Of a stretch of DNA of 64,000 nucleotides, positions 19,552 through 27,849 are shown piece by piece. Each line of letters opens with the position of its first letter. Positions within the stretch are counted from its first letter, which is position 1. Below the pieces are notes generated by a model. The model ran no database searches. It had not been told where the DNA came from and saw nothing but the letters and a program-made list of their open reading frames with translations. The translations under genes and the position numbers were made by a program. The DNA is from Pseudomonadota bacterium (GTDB lineage: Bacteria > Pseudomonadota > Gammaproteobacteria > Steroidobacterales > Steroidobacteraceae), in NCBI GenBank assembly GCA_021851405.1, contig JAJZDW010000013.1, positions 18,114 to 82,113 on the forward strand. The letters are read 5' to 3'.

Positions 19552-20196
19552 TCATCGTGCGCGGCGCAGAGTGAGATTGATGCGCTGGCGTCCGAGGCGG
19601 GGATGTTGCCCATCGGCGACAGGCGCCACCCCGTGGAAGGCGAGGCGCGCCGGGCCGCCCCAGACCACGACGTCGCCGTGGGTCAGCGGCAGTCGCAGCG
19701 GCCGGTTTCGGCGTGTGTCGCCGCCAAAGAGGAAGACCGCCGGCAACCCCAGCGAGACCGACACGATGGGCGCATTGAAATCACGCTCGTCCCGATCCTG
19801 GTGCAGGGACATGCGAGCGCCGGGGGTGTAAGCATTGATGAGGCAGGCATCGGGCTCAAAGGACTCGAAGCCGGCGGCCCGTGCCGCCGCGACCGCTACT
19901 TCGCGCAGCGGCGCGGGCAGCGCGGGCCAGGGCTCCCCGCGCTGCGGATCCAGCGCGCTGTAGCGGTAACCGCACCGATCCGAGATCCAGCCGAGCGGGC
20001 CGCAATTGGTCATGGCGACGGACATCCGCTGGCCTCCCGGGGTCATCAGGTGTCGCAGTGGTGCTGCGGCGGTGACTCGGGTGATCGCCTCGAGCAGCGC
20101 ATCCTCCCAGGTGAGGGCAAAGCCTTCGAGCCAGGCGAGCCCCACAGGCAGGGGCCGCGGGGCGTCACTCGAGGTGAAGAGATCAGACTCCTGCAT
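19552..20196 (-). CDS. alkB: AlkB-like 2OG-Fe(II) dioxygenase
   Basis: LINAYTPGARMSLHQDRDERDFNAPIVSVSLGLPAVFLFGG...GDVVVWGGPARLAFHGV...RINLTLRR. Confidence 0.92.
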   Translation of the reverse strand: MQESDLFTSSDAPRPLPVGLAWLEGFALTWEDALLEAITRVTAAAPLRHLMTPGGQRMSVAMTNCGPLGWISDRCGYRYSALDPQRGEPWPALPAPLREVAVAAARAAGFESFEPDACLINAYTPGARMSLHQDRDERDFNAPIVSVSLGLPAVFLFGGDTRRNRPLRLPLTHGDVVVWGGPARLAFHGVAPVADGQHPRLGRQRINLTLRRAR

Positions 20197-21616
20197 CCTG
20201 GTGTGATCCGAGCTTCGGGTCTCGCCTCAAGCACAAAAATCCAGACACTCCCCGTGCGCGCATCGCCGCAGCGGTGCCGCCGTGCACGGCGGCCGGGGTC
20301 ATCAAGCCGATGCCGCTGTGGCGGTGTTCGTGGTTGTACCAGTGAAAGAACTGCTGGCAGTGCGCGCGGGCGTCCTCGATCGAGCCGAACCGCTCAGGGA
20401 AATCGGGACGGTATTTCAGGGTCTTGAACTGCGCCTCAGAGTACGGATTGTCATCTGAGACGTGTGGACGGCTGTGGGTCTTGGCGACCTCCAGATCGAT
20501 CAGCAGCGCCGCCACGGGCTTTGAACGCATGCTCGTGCCGCGATCGGCGTGCAGTGTGAGCGTCCCCGGTGCGATGTTCTGCTTCTGCAGAGTCTCGGCG
20601 ATGAACTGCTCGGCGAGTTCTGCCGATTCGCGCAGCGCGAGCATCCATCCGACGACGTAGCGGCTGAAGATGTCGAGGATGACGTACAAGTGGAAGTGGA
20701 CCCATCTGGCCGGACCCTTCAACTTTGTACTGTCCCAACTCCAGACTTCCCTGGGCCGCACCGCAAGCAGCTCGGGCTTGGCGTAGACGGGGTGCACGCG
20801 TTGATTGCGTCGCTCCCCGCCTTGGTTGCGGGCCGCCAGCAGCCGGTACATCGTGCGAATCGAGCCGTGATAACGGCCTTCGTCGAGCAATGTGGCATAG
20901 ACCGTGGGCGGGGCCACATCGGCGAAGCGCTCGCTATCGAGTACCCCGAGCAGCAGCTCCTGCTCGGAGTTCGAGAGGGCCAACGGGGGTCGCGACCTTG
21001 CACGCGATGCGCGCCGTGGGCCAATGGCCCGATGCCGGACTCGATCGCGATACACGAACCCACGGTTCAGCCCGAACGCCCGGCAGGCGGCTTTGAGCCC
21101 GACATGCGGGGCGAGATCGGCGACAGCGAGCATCATTCCTCTTCGCTCCTGTCGTCCGATGTCGGCAGACCCAGGGCCACACAGAGTTTTTTTTGGGCCT
21201 CGATGATCAGCTCCGCGCGCTCGAGCTTGCGCCGCAGGCGGGCGTTGTCGCGATTGAGCTGCTCGATCTGCCGGGCTGACGGGTCGGGCTTCGGTCCACG
21301 CTTTTTTGGGGGCTCGCGCCACCCGATCGGCCGCCTCGAGCTGCTTGCGCCAGCTCGAGAGCATCGAGGAATAAATGCGCTTGCTACGCAGGAACGCGCC
21401 CAGCGTGCCGGCCGCCTTGCATCGGTCGGCCTCGACCAGGAGCACGCGCTTCTCGCCGGCGGAAAACCTGCGCCGCCGAGCGACCGCCACGACCTCTGGG
21501 TCCGGCCGCGCCGCGGCCCCGGGCATCCCTTCACTCGCCCTTCGGGTTCCTTCCGGGATGCCCGGACTGAGAGTGGACCGATCGTGGCTCATCGAAAAAT
21601 CCAGTACTGCTGCCAT
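20183..21616 (-). mobile_element. IS3-family insertion sequence, orfA/orfB transposase with a disrupted orfA frame
   Basis: orfB MMLAVADLAPHVGLKAACRAFGLNRG...VWSWDSTKLKGPARWVHFHLYVILDIFSRYVVGWM...LHADRGTSM...SRPHVSDDNPYSEAQFKTLKYRPDFP. The orfA HTH is in the same long ORF; the rest of orfA (KKRGPKPDPSARQIEQLNRDNARLRRKLERAELIIEAQKK) is in another frame (track ORF 21133..21534). Confidence 0.9.
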
Positions 21617-21928
21617 GAGTGATACTACCTTGGACTGTAAATTCCAGAAGGCAGGTATTCCAGCTCACATTGGCACAGGGGGGAGACGCAGACCGCCAGT
21701 TCCCGTCCACCACCCCCGATGCTCCAATTCGATAGGCCGATTTTCGACTTGCCTCCCGACCTAAACGATTGCCAACCCTCTGCCGATCCAGCACCCGGAT
21801 CCCCCCGAGCTACAGCCCCAATTGGGCACCTAGACTCTTTGAGCGTATGGATGCATCATATTTATGCGCTGGCCAGTGGCCGGTGTCGCGTTGCGGACGG
21901 TTCCGCTGTTAGTAAGAGGTATGCTTTC

Positions 21929-22324
21929 ATGCCCACTCCCGCTAAAGGGGCGTCCGCTCCTTCCAAATCCGTCCCGGTTGAGTATCAGGAGATCCTCGTA
22001 AGGCGAGATGGGAACCGCCCCATCTCGTTCGCGGGCCAAACGCTTGCAAAGGTCTCGATGAGCGGAGGTGTCACGGGTTGGTCCATTACTGCGGCCCTAT
22101 ATAACACCCGTGGCGGCAAATTTGTCGCCGCCATCTCCAAGGCCAATTCCGTCATTGAGTTCAGCCAGGGAATCCAGGACCCCGAAACGGCACATGGCGG
22201 GGCATTCCACAAAGCCCAGGTCTTCGATACTTTCGATGAAGCAATCTCCTGGTTTCGCCCAGGCCGTCTGACTGACGCTCTTCGCAAACAGCTCGGGCTA
22301 GACGAGCCAGAACGCATCGAGTAA
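21929..22324 (+). CDS. Hypothetical protein, 131 aa, upstream partner of a RelA/SpoT-domain gene
   Basis: Start chosen at MPTPAKGASAPSK, preceded by an AGTAAGAGG SD-like sequence. The upstream part of track ORF 21719..22324 is not supported. Confidence 0.55.
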   Translation: MPTPAKGASAPSKSVPVEYQEILVRRDGNRPISFAGQTLAKVSMSGGVTGWSITAALYNTRGGKFVAAISKANSVIEFSQGIQDPETAHGGAFHKAQVFDTFDEAISWFRPGRLTDALRKQLGLDEPERIE

Positions 22325-22408
22325 TACTGGTGAGTAACCGAGATCCGGAGCGGAGGAGCCCGGGATGTCGGTCGGTTCTGGTCTCGAGTTATCCAACCCA
22401 GGAAAGCC

Positions 22409-23524
22409 ATGACATTTCCGAAGCCAGAATATTCGCGGGGTCAAGTAAACAGGGCCGGCGAGATTCTGCGCGCGTATGCCCAGTCGACCGAACCGGTCTC
22501 AATTGAACAGTTGGATGAATGGGACTGGGCCTATAAGGTCCTCGCCAACTGGCGCGCCTGCCACAACTACCCCATCAACACGTTCCAAGCGACTCTGAGA
22601 AGCAGGCTCAAGTCCATAGACAGCAATGCAACTGTTGCTCAGCGATTAAAGCGATTGCCGTCAATCGCACTTAAGCTAAAGAGATTTGATGGGATGCAGC
22701 TTGCCAGGATGCAGGATATCGGTGGACTTCGCGCAATCTTGGGCAGCATAAAACAGGTCCGGCGACTTGAACATGTGTACCGAGATCGAACATTTCAGCA
22801 TGAGCTGGTCTCTTGGAAAGACTACATTGCTGAGCCAAAAGATGATGGCTACAGAAGCATTCATCTCATATATCGGTATAGGAATTCGAAAGTGCAATCT
22901 TACGACGGACTGCTGCTGGAACTACAGCTTAGAACCAAGCTGCAGCATGCCTGGGCCACGGCTGTCGAGACCATGGGGACATTCCTGGGTCAAGCCCTGA
23001 AGTCTGGCCAAGGTGAGGGTCAGTGGCGGTCGTTCTTCGCAGTCACCGGGTCTGCACTTGCTCATCTTGAAGGCTCCCCACCGGTGCCTGGGCATGAGTC
23101 TTTGTCGCGGAGCGAGACATTTCTGCGAGTTGCAGAGACAGAAGCTCAATTAAACGTTCTTGAAAAGCTCCGAGGATTCTCAGTTGCCGCAGAAAAGATA
23201 ACAACCGAAAAGGGTCACGGCGTTTTTCACCTGGTTGTTTTAAATTCGGCCGACAAATCTGTATCCATTCGCCCGTATGCAATGACCCGACTCGAACAGG
23301 CGAATGCAGACTACGCTGATGTCGAGAAGCAAGCCCAAGCCGGGGAGCCTGTGGAGGCTGTATTGGTGTCGGCCGGCCCCGTGGAAGCCCTGAAGAGAGC
23401 GTATCCCAACTATTTTCTGGATACCAATGAGTTTGTTGCTCAGATTGATAGGGTAATCCAAGAAGCCAAACGCCCGCCGCTTAACAGGACCCTAAGTCGG
23501 CGAAAGGTAGTTGCCCCTAAGTAA
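22409..23524 (+). CDS. RelA/SpoT synthetase-domain protein
   Basis: LARMQDIGGLRAILG, WKDYIAEPKDDGYRSIHLIYRY, LLLELQLRTKLQHAWATAVETMG. SD-like AGGAAAG before ATG. No HD hydrolase, TGS or ACT domain seen. Confidence 0.85.
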   Translation: MTFPKPEYSRGQVNRAGEILRAYAQSTEPVSIEQLDEWDWAYKVLANWRACHNYPINTFQATLRSRLKSIDSNATVAQRLKRLPSIALKLKRFDGMQLARMQDIGGLRAILGSIKQVRRLEHVYRDRTFQHELVSWKDYIAEPKDDGYRSIHLIYRYRNSKVQSYDGLLLELQLRTKLQHAWATAVETMGTFLGQALKSGQGEGQWRSFFAVTGSALAHLEGSPPVPGHESLSRSETFLRVAETEAQLNVLEKLRGFSVAAEKITTEKGHGVFHLVVLNSADKSVSIRPYAMTRLEQANADYADVEKQAQAGEPVEAVLVSAGPVEALKRAYPNYFLDTNEFVAQIDRVIQEAKRPPLNRTLSRRKVVAPK

Positions 23525-23866
23525 CTACCGTGACTGGAAACGTCACGGTCTAAGGCGAACGGCTCGACAGAGATTACCCTGCTGCGCCACCAGGACTTCG
23601 TTGAAGCGATTCTGAAGTATCACAGTGGAAGTGTGAATGCGGAGCAGCTGGCTCGGTGGTACCTGATTCCCGGGTACTCACGCATCGAGCACCTAGATGC
23701 GCTCGCGATGGCGTCACCCGGGCAATAAGGTGCCATCCTCCAGCAGCCGCATGCTTGGGCACAAATGGGACATCAACTACCCATCATCATCGCCAGCCGA
23801 TCGGCATAAGACCTGATTCGCGGAGTTTGAGCGCCGTGACTGATACGTTTCCAATGGGAGTTCAAT

Positions 23867-24157
23867 TTGACACCAAAAGAGGAATGGGGCGCATCTCTTC
23901 TCGAGTTTGAGCAGGCTCATGAGCGAACTGTCTTCGAGGTTGCGGCATGGCGCGGCCTGCAGAGTTCCAGGAAGACGCTGAGTCAGAGCATGATTAGCCA
24001 CGGGATGGCGAGAAATGAGGCGCAGGGAGCATTCGATGGAATGATGGCCGATCACACAGAGAGATTCACTACGGCCCTGAAGGAGGAGAGCACGCGCTGG
24101 CAATCCTGTCTCAATCTGCTCCGCGCTTACCCTGATGTGCTGACATCGAACGATTGA
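23867..24157 (+). CDS. Hypothetical protein, 96 aa
   Basis: Open frame with non-GC-driven codon usage in the lower-GC island. No recognised family. Confidence 0.4.
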   Translation: MTPKEEWGASLLEFEQAHERTVFEVAAWRGLQSSRKTLSQSMISHGMARNEAQGAFDGMMADHTERFTTALKEESTRWQSCLNLLRAYPDVLTSND

Positions 24158-24159
24158 CG

Positions 24160-24504
24160 TCATCTCCTCAAGAGGGGCGTACTTGTAAACGTTGATTCCG
24201 ATCCTGTCTGCCGGCGCTCCTTCCATGCGCGTGGATGGCGGCTACCGTGCAATACCGCTACGACGATAATGGCATCCTCATCAATTTGGTAAAAGACGCC
24301 GAACGGGAAGCGCCTAATGAGAGCACGTCGGACCGATTTGTGAACCGCTGTTAACGCGCTGGGCTGTTCCGCAATCGTATTGATGGTGGCTTGCACCTGG
24401 TCAACGAATTGCACTCCGAGGCCAGGTTCGTTTGCCTCGTACCACAGAGCAGCCTCGGCCACGTCCTGTTCTGCTTCAGGCCGGAGACGGACCTCTACCG
24501 TCAC
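24160..24504 (-). CDS. RelE/ParE-family toxin
   Basis: VEVRLRPEAEQDVAEAALWYEANEPGLGVQFVDQVQATINTIAEQPS...VRRALIRRFPFGVFYQIDEDAIIVVAVLHGSRHPRAWKER. Confidence 0.88.
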   Translation of the reverse strand: MTVEVRLRPEAEQDVAEAALWYEANEPGLGVQFVDQVQATINTIAEQPSALTAVHKSVRRALIRRFPFGVFYQIDEDAIIVVAVLHGSRHPRAWKERRQTGSESTFTSTPLLRR

Positions 24505-24710
24505 AGACGCCGGCGTACGTCGGCCAGGACATCGGCTGCCGGCCGGCCGCGATTCTTGTCTAGCTCGTAAGCCGCCAGGCGACGGTCAAGTTCAGTCTTT
24601 TGCTCCGGTGTCACCGGAAGCGCCTTGCGATCCTCAGCGATGCTATCCCATAGGTCTTCAACGAGCTTTATGCGCTCTTCGACCGGAAGCTGTCGCAGAT
24701 TGGCGTTCAT
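24501..24710 (-). CDS. Addiction module antitoxin (short helical type)
   Basis: LPVEERIKLVEDLWDSIAEDRKALPVTPEQKTELDRRLAAYELDKNRGRPAADVLADVRRRL. 4-nt overlap with the toxin. Confidence 0.85.
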   Translation of the reverse strand: MNANLRQLPVEERIKLVEDLWDSIAEDRKALPVTPEQKTELDRRLAAYELDKNRGRPAADVLADVRRRL

Positions 24711-24906
24711 GAGAATGTCTCGGGCTCGATCCTATTGAGTCAGCATACCGCCAGAACTGAGCTTGTGCCAAGCCTGCATTTCTTGGCTATTCGCTCAGAA
24801 ATGGCGGTCCAGACACGTTGGTGAACGACGCACAATCGGACGCCATGTGACGGCCGAATTGGACACTGCCCAGCCGCATCTGCACCGACTCCATTATTGC
24901 AGGAGG

Positions 24907-25750
24907 TCAGCAAGATATTTCAAAGCGGCCCGGATGTCGGATGTGCCGCTCCCGCATCTTCATCCGCGCCGCCGGGACGCGCCATTCCGCTGCTTGCAGG
25001 TCGATCTCGCTCCATTCCGCAGCCCGAAGCTCGCTGGGACGTAGAAAGACGAGAGGGGACAACTTCAGGGCGATCAGCGTCGTCGGATGCCCTATGTAGT
25101 CATCGATGGCGCGGAGTAGGGCGCCGATCTTCGCCGGCTCCGTGATCGCCGCCCGGTTCTCCACCACGACCGGCGCCAAGGCGCCCCGCAGGTCGGACGT
25201 GATGTCCCGCGTCGCTCGACCCGTCGCGATGGCGTACCGGAATATCTGCCCGCAGCGCTGCAGGGCCCGATGCGCCGTCTCGTTCATCCCACGGCTCTCG
25301 ATTGGGCGCAGCACGCCCAGCACCTCAGGTGCCGTGATCTCGGCGATCGGCCGCGACCCCAGGCGAGGGTAAACGAACGAGCCCAAAATCCACCGCGCCT
25401 GGGTCATCGTGATGGGTGCCAGCCGTTCCGCCTGCATCTCCAGCCATTCCTCGGCAATCACCTTGAAGGTGTCCGCCCTGGCGACCTTGACCGTCCGCCG
25501 CTGCGCGCTCGGGTCGATCCCCCGAGCCAGCAGCTGCCGGGCCTCCTGCAGCTTCTCCCGCGCGTACTGCAGGGTCACATCCGGGTACACGCCGAGAGAA
25601 ATCCCGCGGCTCCCTGCCGTCATATTTGTACTTGAACCGCCACCACCGCGACCCGTTCGCGTTCACCACCATATACCGCCCGCGCTCGTCATAGACCTTG
25701 TATGCCTTCTACTTAGATCTCAGGCTCCGAATCTTCGCATCCGACAACAT
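24907..25750 (-). pseudogene. P4-type tyrosine integrase, decayed (in-frame TAG, frameshift, missing C-terminus)
   Basis: The complement from 25750 reads MLSDAKIRSLRSK-stop-KAYKVYDERGRYMVVNANGSRWWRFKYKYDG, then after a frame change RGISLGVYPDVTLQYAREKLQEARQLLARGIDP...FLRPSELRAAEWSEIDL. It ends before the catalytic His/Arg/Tyr region. Confidence 0.85.
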
Positions 25751-25876
25751 GGGCGCCGCTCCGCAGCCCTCTGGGGTAACCGGGACTCACGCCGACCTGA
25801 CTGACCCCACTTTTCGCACCTCGGGCGTGTGGTCATGCCCCTGGATGGCGGCAGACGGGTGTCGGCGGGTGTCGAT

Positions 25877-25907
25877 GCGGAAACACTGCGATTCCCAGTG
25901 TTTCCGC
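25877..25907. repeat. 12-bp perfect inverted repeat with 7-nt loop
   Basis: GCGGAAACACTG-cgattcc-CAGTGTTTCCGC. Confidence 0.8.
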
Positions 25908-25959
25908 GCAATGTTGGGATGTTGGAGGACGGGCAGGGAAGGCGGGGTTTGAATCCACC

Positions 25960-26311
25960 TGGTGCCCGGGGCCGGACTCGAACCGGCATGGAGTTGCCCC
26001 CGAGGGATTTTCATACCCACTACGGTTTACACCGCTGCGTTCGCCCGGCGAGTTCGCCGGCCACGACGCATTTGGGGTCTGGACTTTACCTTCACCGTGC
26101 CGCGACACGATCACGCCTCGCGGTTTAGGCAGGGGCCGTCAAGTCTCTACACTTTCCGGGCAGCCCCGCGGCCGCTCGGCTTAGCTCGGTATTGCAGCCA
26201 CCGTGACGTGCTGCTGGTCCACCGACTTTGACCCCATTCACACCGGGCGTTTCCGCCCCGGGTGCTCAACTTCGTTAAGTCCCTTGCGTCTACCAATTTC
26301 GCCACCCGGGC
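25960..26311 (-). tRNA. tRNA-Leu(UAA), interrupted by a group I intron
   Basis: Exon 1 (26311-26277) is GCCCGGGTGGCGAAATTGGTAGACGCAAGGGACTT. Exon 2 (26011-25960) is AAAATCCCTCGGGGGCAACTCCATGCCGGTTCGAGTCCGGCCCCGGGCACCA. Joined, they give a perfect 7-bp acceptor stem, anticodon stem AGGGA/TCCCT with loop CTTAAAA (anticodon TAA), and T arm GCCGG-TTCGAGT-CCGGC with encoded CCA. Confidence 0.95.
26012..26276 (-). ncRNA. Group I intron (265 nt) in the tRNA-Leu(UAA) anticodon
   Basis: Inserted after U34. The intron ends in G. It contains group I core-like segments CTGCAATACCGAGCTAAGCC, GTGTAGAGACTTGACGGCCC and GGTAAAGTCCAGACCCCAAA, matching the layout of cyanobacterial tRNA-Leu introns. Confidence 0.92.
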
Positions 26312-26479
26312 AAGGGAGGCCGGCGCATTCTACCCGAGGCCCGAGCGTCCCTGGCACCGTTGCGTGCTCGAGGCAATAAGGAGCCCTACCTATGCTCGGT
26401 TGCGCAGTGCCTATGGAGATAAATGTCCGAATTGGCGAGACTTGCCGCCCATCGAGGCTGTGATGGGCCGATGAGAGGC

Positions 26480-27109
26480 ATGTCCGAGACGACGCTCAAA
26501 GGGGAAAATGTGCATCTGTGGCGCGGCGAGCGGCACGTGCTGCGCGGCGTCGCCTTCACGGTCTCCGGTGGGGAGTGCCTGCAGCTGACCGGGCCGAACG
26601 GGGCCGGCAAGACGAGCCTGCTGCGCACCGTGTGCGGCATGGCCTACCCGGAGGCCGGACGGATCTGCTGGCGGGGCACGGACGTGCGCGAGGACCTGCC
26701 GAGCTTTCACGCCGAAATGGCCTATCTCGGCCATGAGCCGCCCCTGAAGATGGAGCTCACGGGCCGCGAGAACCTGCACTACTGGGTCGCCGTGCGCCGG
26801 CGGTTCGCCGCCGCGGAACTCGAGGCCGTGCTCGGGCGGGTCGGCGCAGGACGCTGGGCCGACCGACCGGTGCGCACGCTCTCGGCCGGTCAGAAGCGGC
26901 GGGTGGCCCTCGCGGGGCTCCTGCTGATGGCGGTGCCGCTCTGGCTCCTCGATGAACCCACCACGAATCTCGATGTCGAAGGGCAGCACCTCGTGGGCGC
27001 CCTGATCGACGAGCATCTCGCCGCCGGCGGGCTGGTCATGGCGGCCGTACATCATCCGCTCGCGGTCTCGGAGCGGGGACTGCGGCGATTGGAGCTGGGC
27101 GGTGTCTGA
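26480..27109 (+). CDS. ccmA: Cytochrome c biogenesis ATP-binding protein CcmA
   Basis: Walker A GPNGAGKTSLLRTVCGM; RTLSAGQKRRVALAGLLL; LLDEPTTNLD. Start taken at MSETTLKGENV; the track ORF starts at 26423. Confidence 0.9.
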   Translation: MSETTLKGENVHLWRGERHVLRGVAFTVSGGECLQLTGPNGAGKTSLLRTVCGMAYPEAGRICWRGTDVREDLPSFHAEMAYLGHEPPLKMELTGRENLHYWVAVRRRFAAAELEAVLGRVGAGRWADRPVRTLSAGQKRRVALAGLLLMAVPLWLLDEPTTNLDVEGQHLVGALIDEHLAAGGLVMAAVHHPLAVSERGLRRLELGGV

Positions 27110-27836
27110 GCTGAGTGTCGTTCCGTCCCTGACGCGCCCCGAGCGGGCCCCGCGCAACGCGCCGGGCGCCGCCGCGGTGGCCTGGATGATGCTCGAGCGT
27201 GACCTGAAGCTTGCCTTTCGCAAGGCGAGCCAGCTGGTCCAGCCGCTCGCGTTTTTCGCCATGGTGACCACGCTGTTCCCGCTCGCCATCACCCCCGAGC
27301 TGACCCGCCTGCGGCACATCGCCTCCGGCGTGCTGTGGGCGGCGGCACTGCTGTCCTCGCTCCTGGCGCTCGAGTTCCTGTTCCGCGACGACGCCCAGGA
27401 CGGCACGCTCGAGCAGTACGCGCTCTCCGGGCGCGCCCTGACGGGGCTCCTGGCCGCCAAGACCGCCGCGCACTGGCTGCTCACGGGGCTGCCGCTCGCC
27501 CTCATCGCACCGCTCGCGGCCGTCTCCCTCGGCGTGCCGGCCCATGCACTGCCCGGGATCCTGGCCTCGGTGACGCTCGGCACCGTGACGATGAGCCTGC
27601 TCGGGGCCATCGGCGCGGCGCTCACCCTCGGGGTGCGGCGCGCCGGGGCGCTGCTCTCGCTGCTGACACTGCCGCTCGCCATCCCGGTGCTGATTTTCGG
27701 CGCGCACGCGACCCAGCTGGCGATCCGCGGCCAGCCGTACGGCGCGGCGCTGACGCTGCTCGGCGCACTGGCGGTGTTCGGCATGACCCTGGCACCGCTC
27801 GCGGCGGCCGCCGCCGTTCGCATCAACTTGGAGTGA
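27102..27836 (+). CDS. ccmB: Heme exporter permease CcmB
   Basis: AWMMLERDLKLAFRKASQLVQPLAFFAMVTTLFPLA...FRDDAQDGTLEQYALSG. Position after ccmA. Confidence 0.92.
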   Translation: MSELSVVPSLTRPERAPRNAPGAAAVAWMMLERDLKLAFRKASQLVQPLAFFAMVTTLFPLAITPELTRLRHIASGVLWAAALLSSLLALEFLFRDDAQDGTLEQYALSGRALTGLLAAKTAAHWLLTGLPLALIAPLAAVSLGVPAHALPGILASVTLGTVTMSLLGAIGAALTLGVRRAGALLSLLTLPLAIPVLIFGAHATQLAIRGQPYGAALTLLGALAVFGMTLAPLAAAAAVRINLE

Positions 27837-27849
27837 GGGCTCACCGCAG

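Noticed and set aside
20235-21604. 10-bp direct repeat AAAAATCCAG at 20235-20244 and 21595-21604 flanking the IS3 transposase
   Set aside because: Same orientation, so not terminal inverted repeats, and too long for an IS3 target duplication. Could easily be chance.
21531-21794. 87-aa minus-strand ORF upstream of the IS3 orfA
   Set aside because: Runs through the probable IS edge with no recognisable motif; likely non-coding flank.
25829-26231. Several small ORFs in both strands around 25.8-26.2 kb
   Set aside because: They lie across the split tRNA-Leu and its intron; spurious translations of structured RNA.
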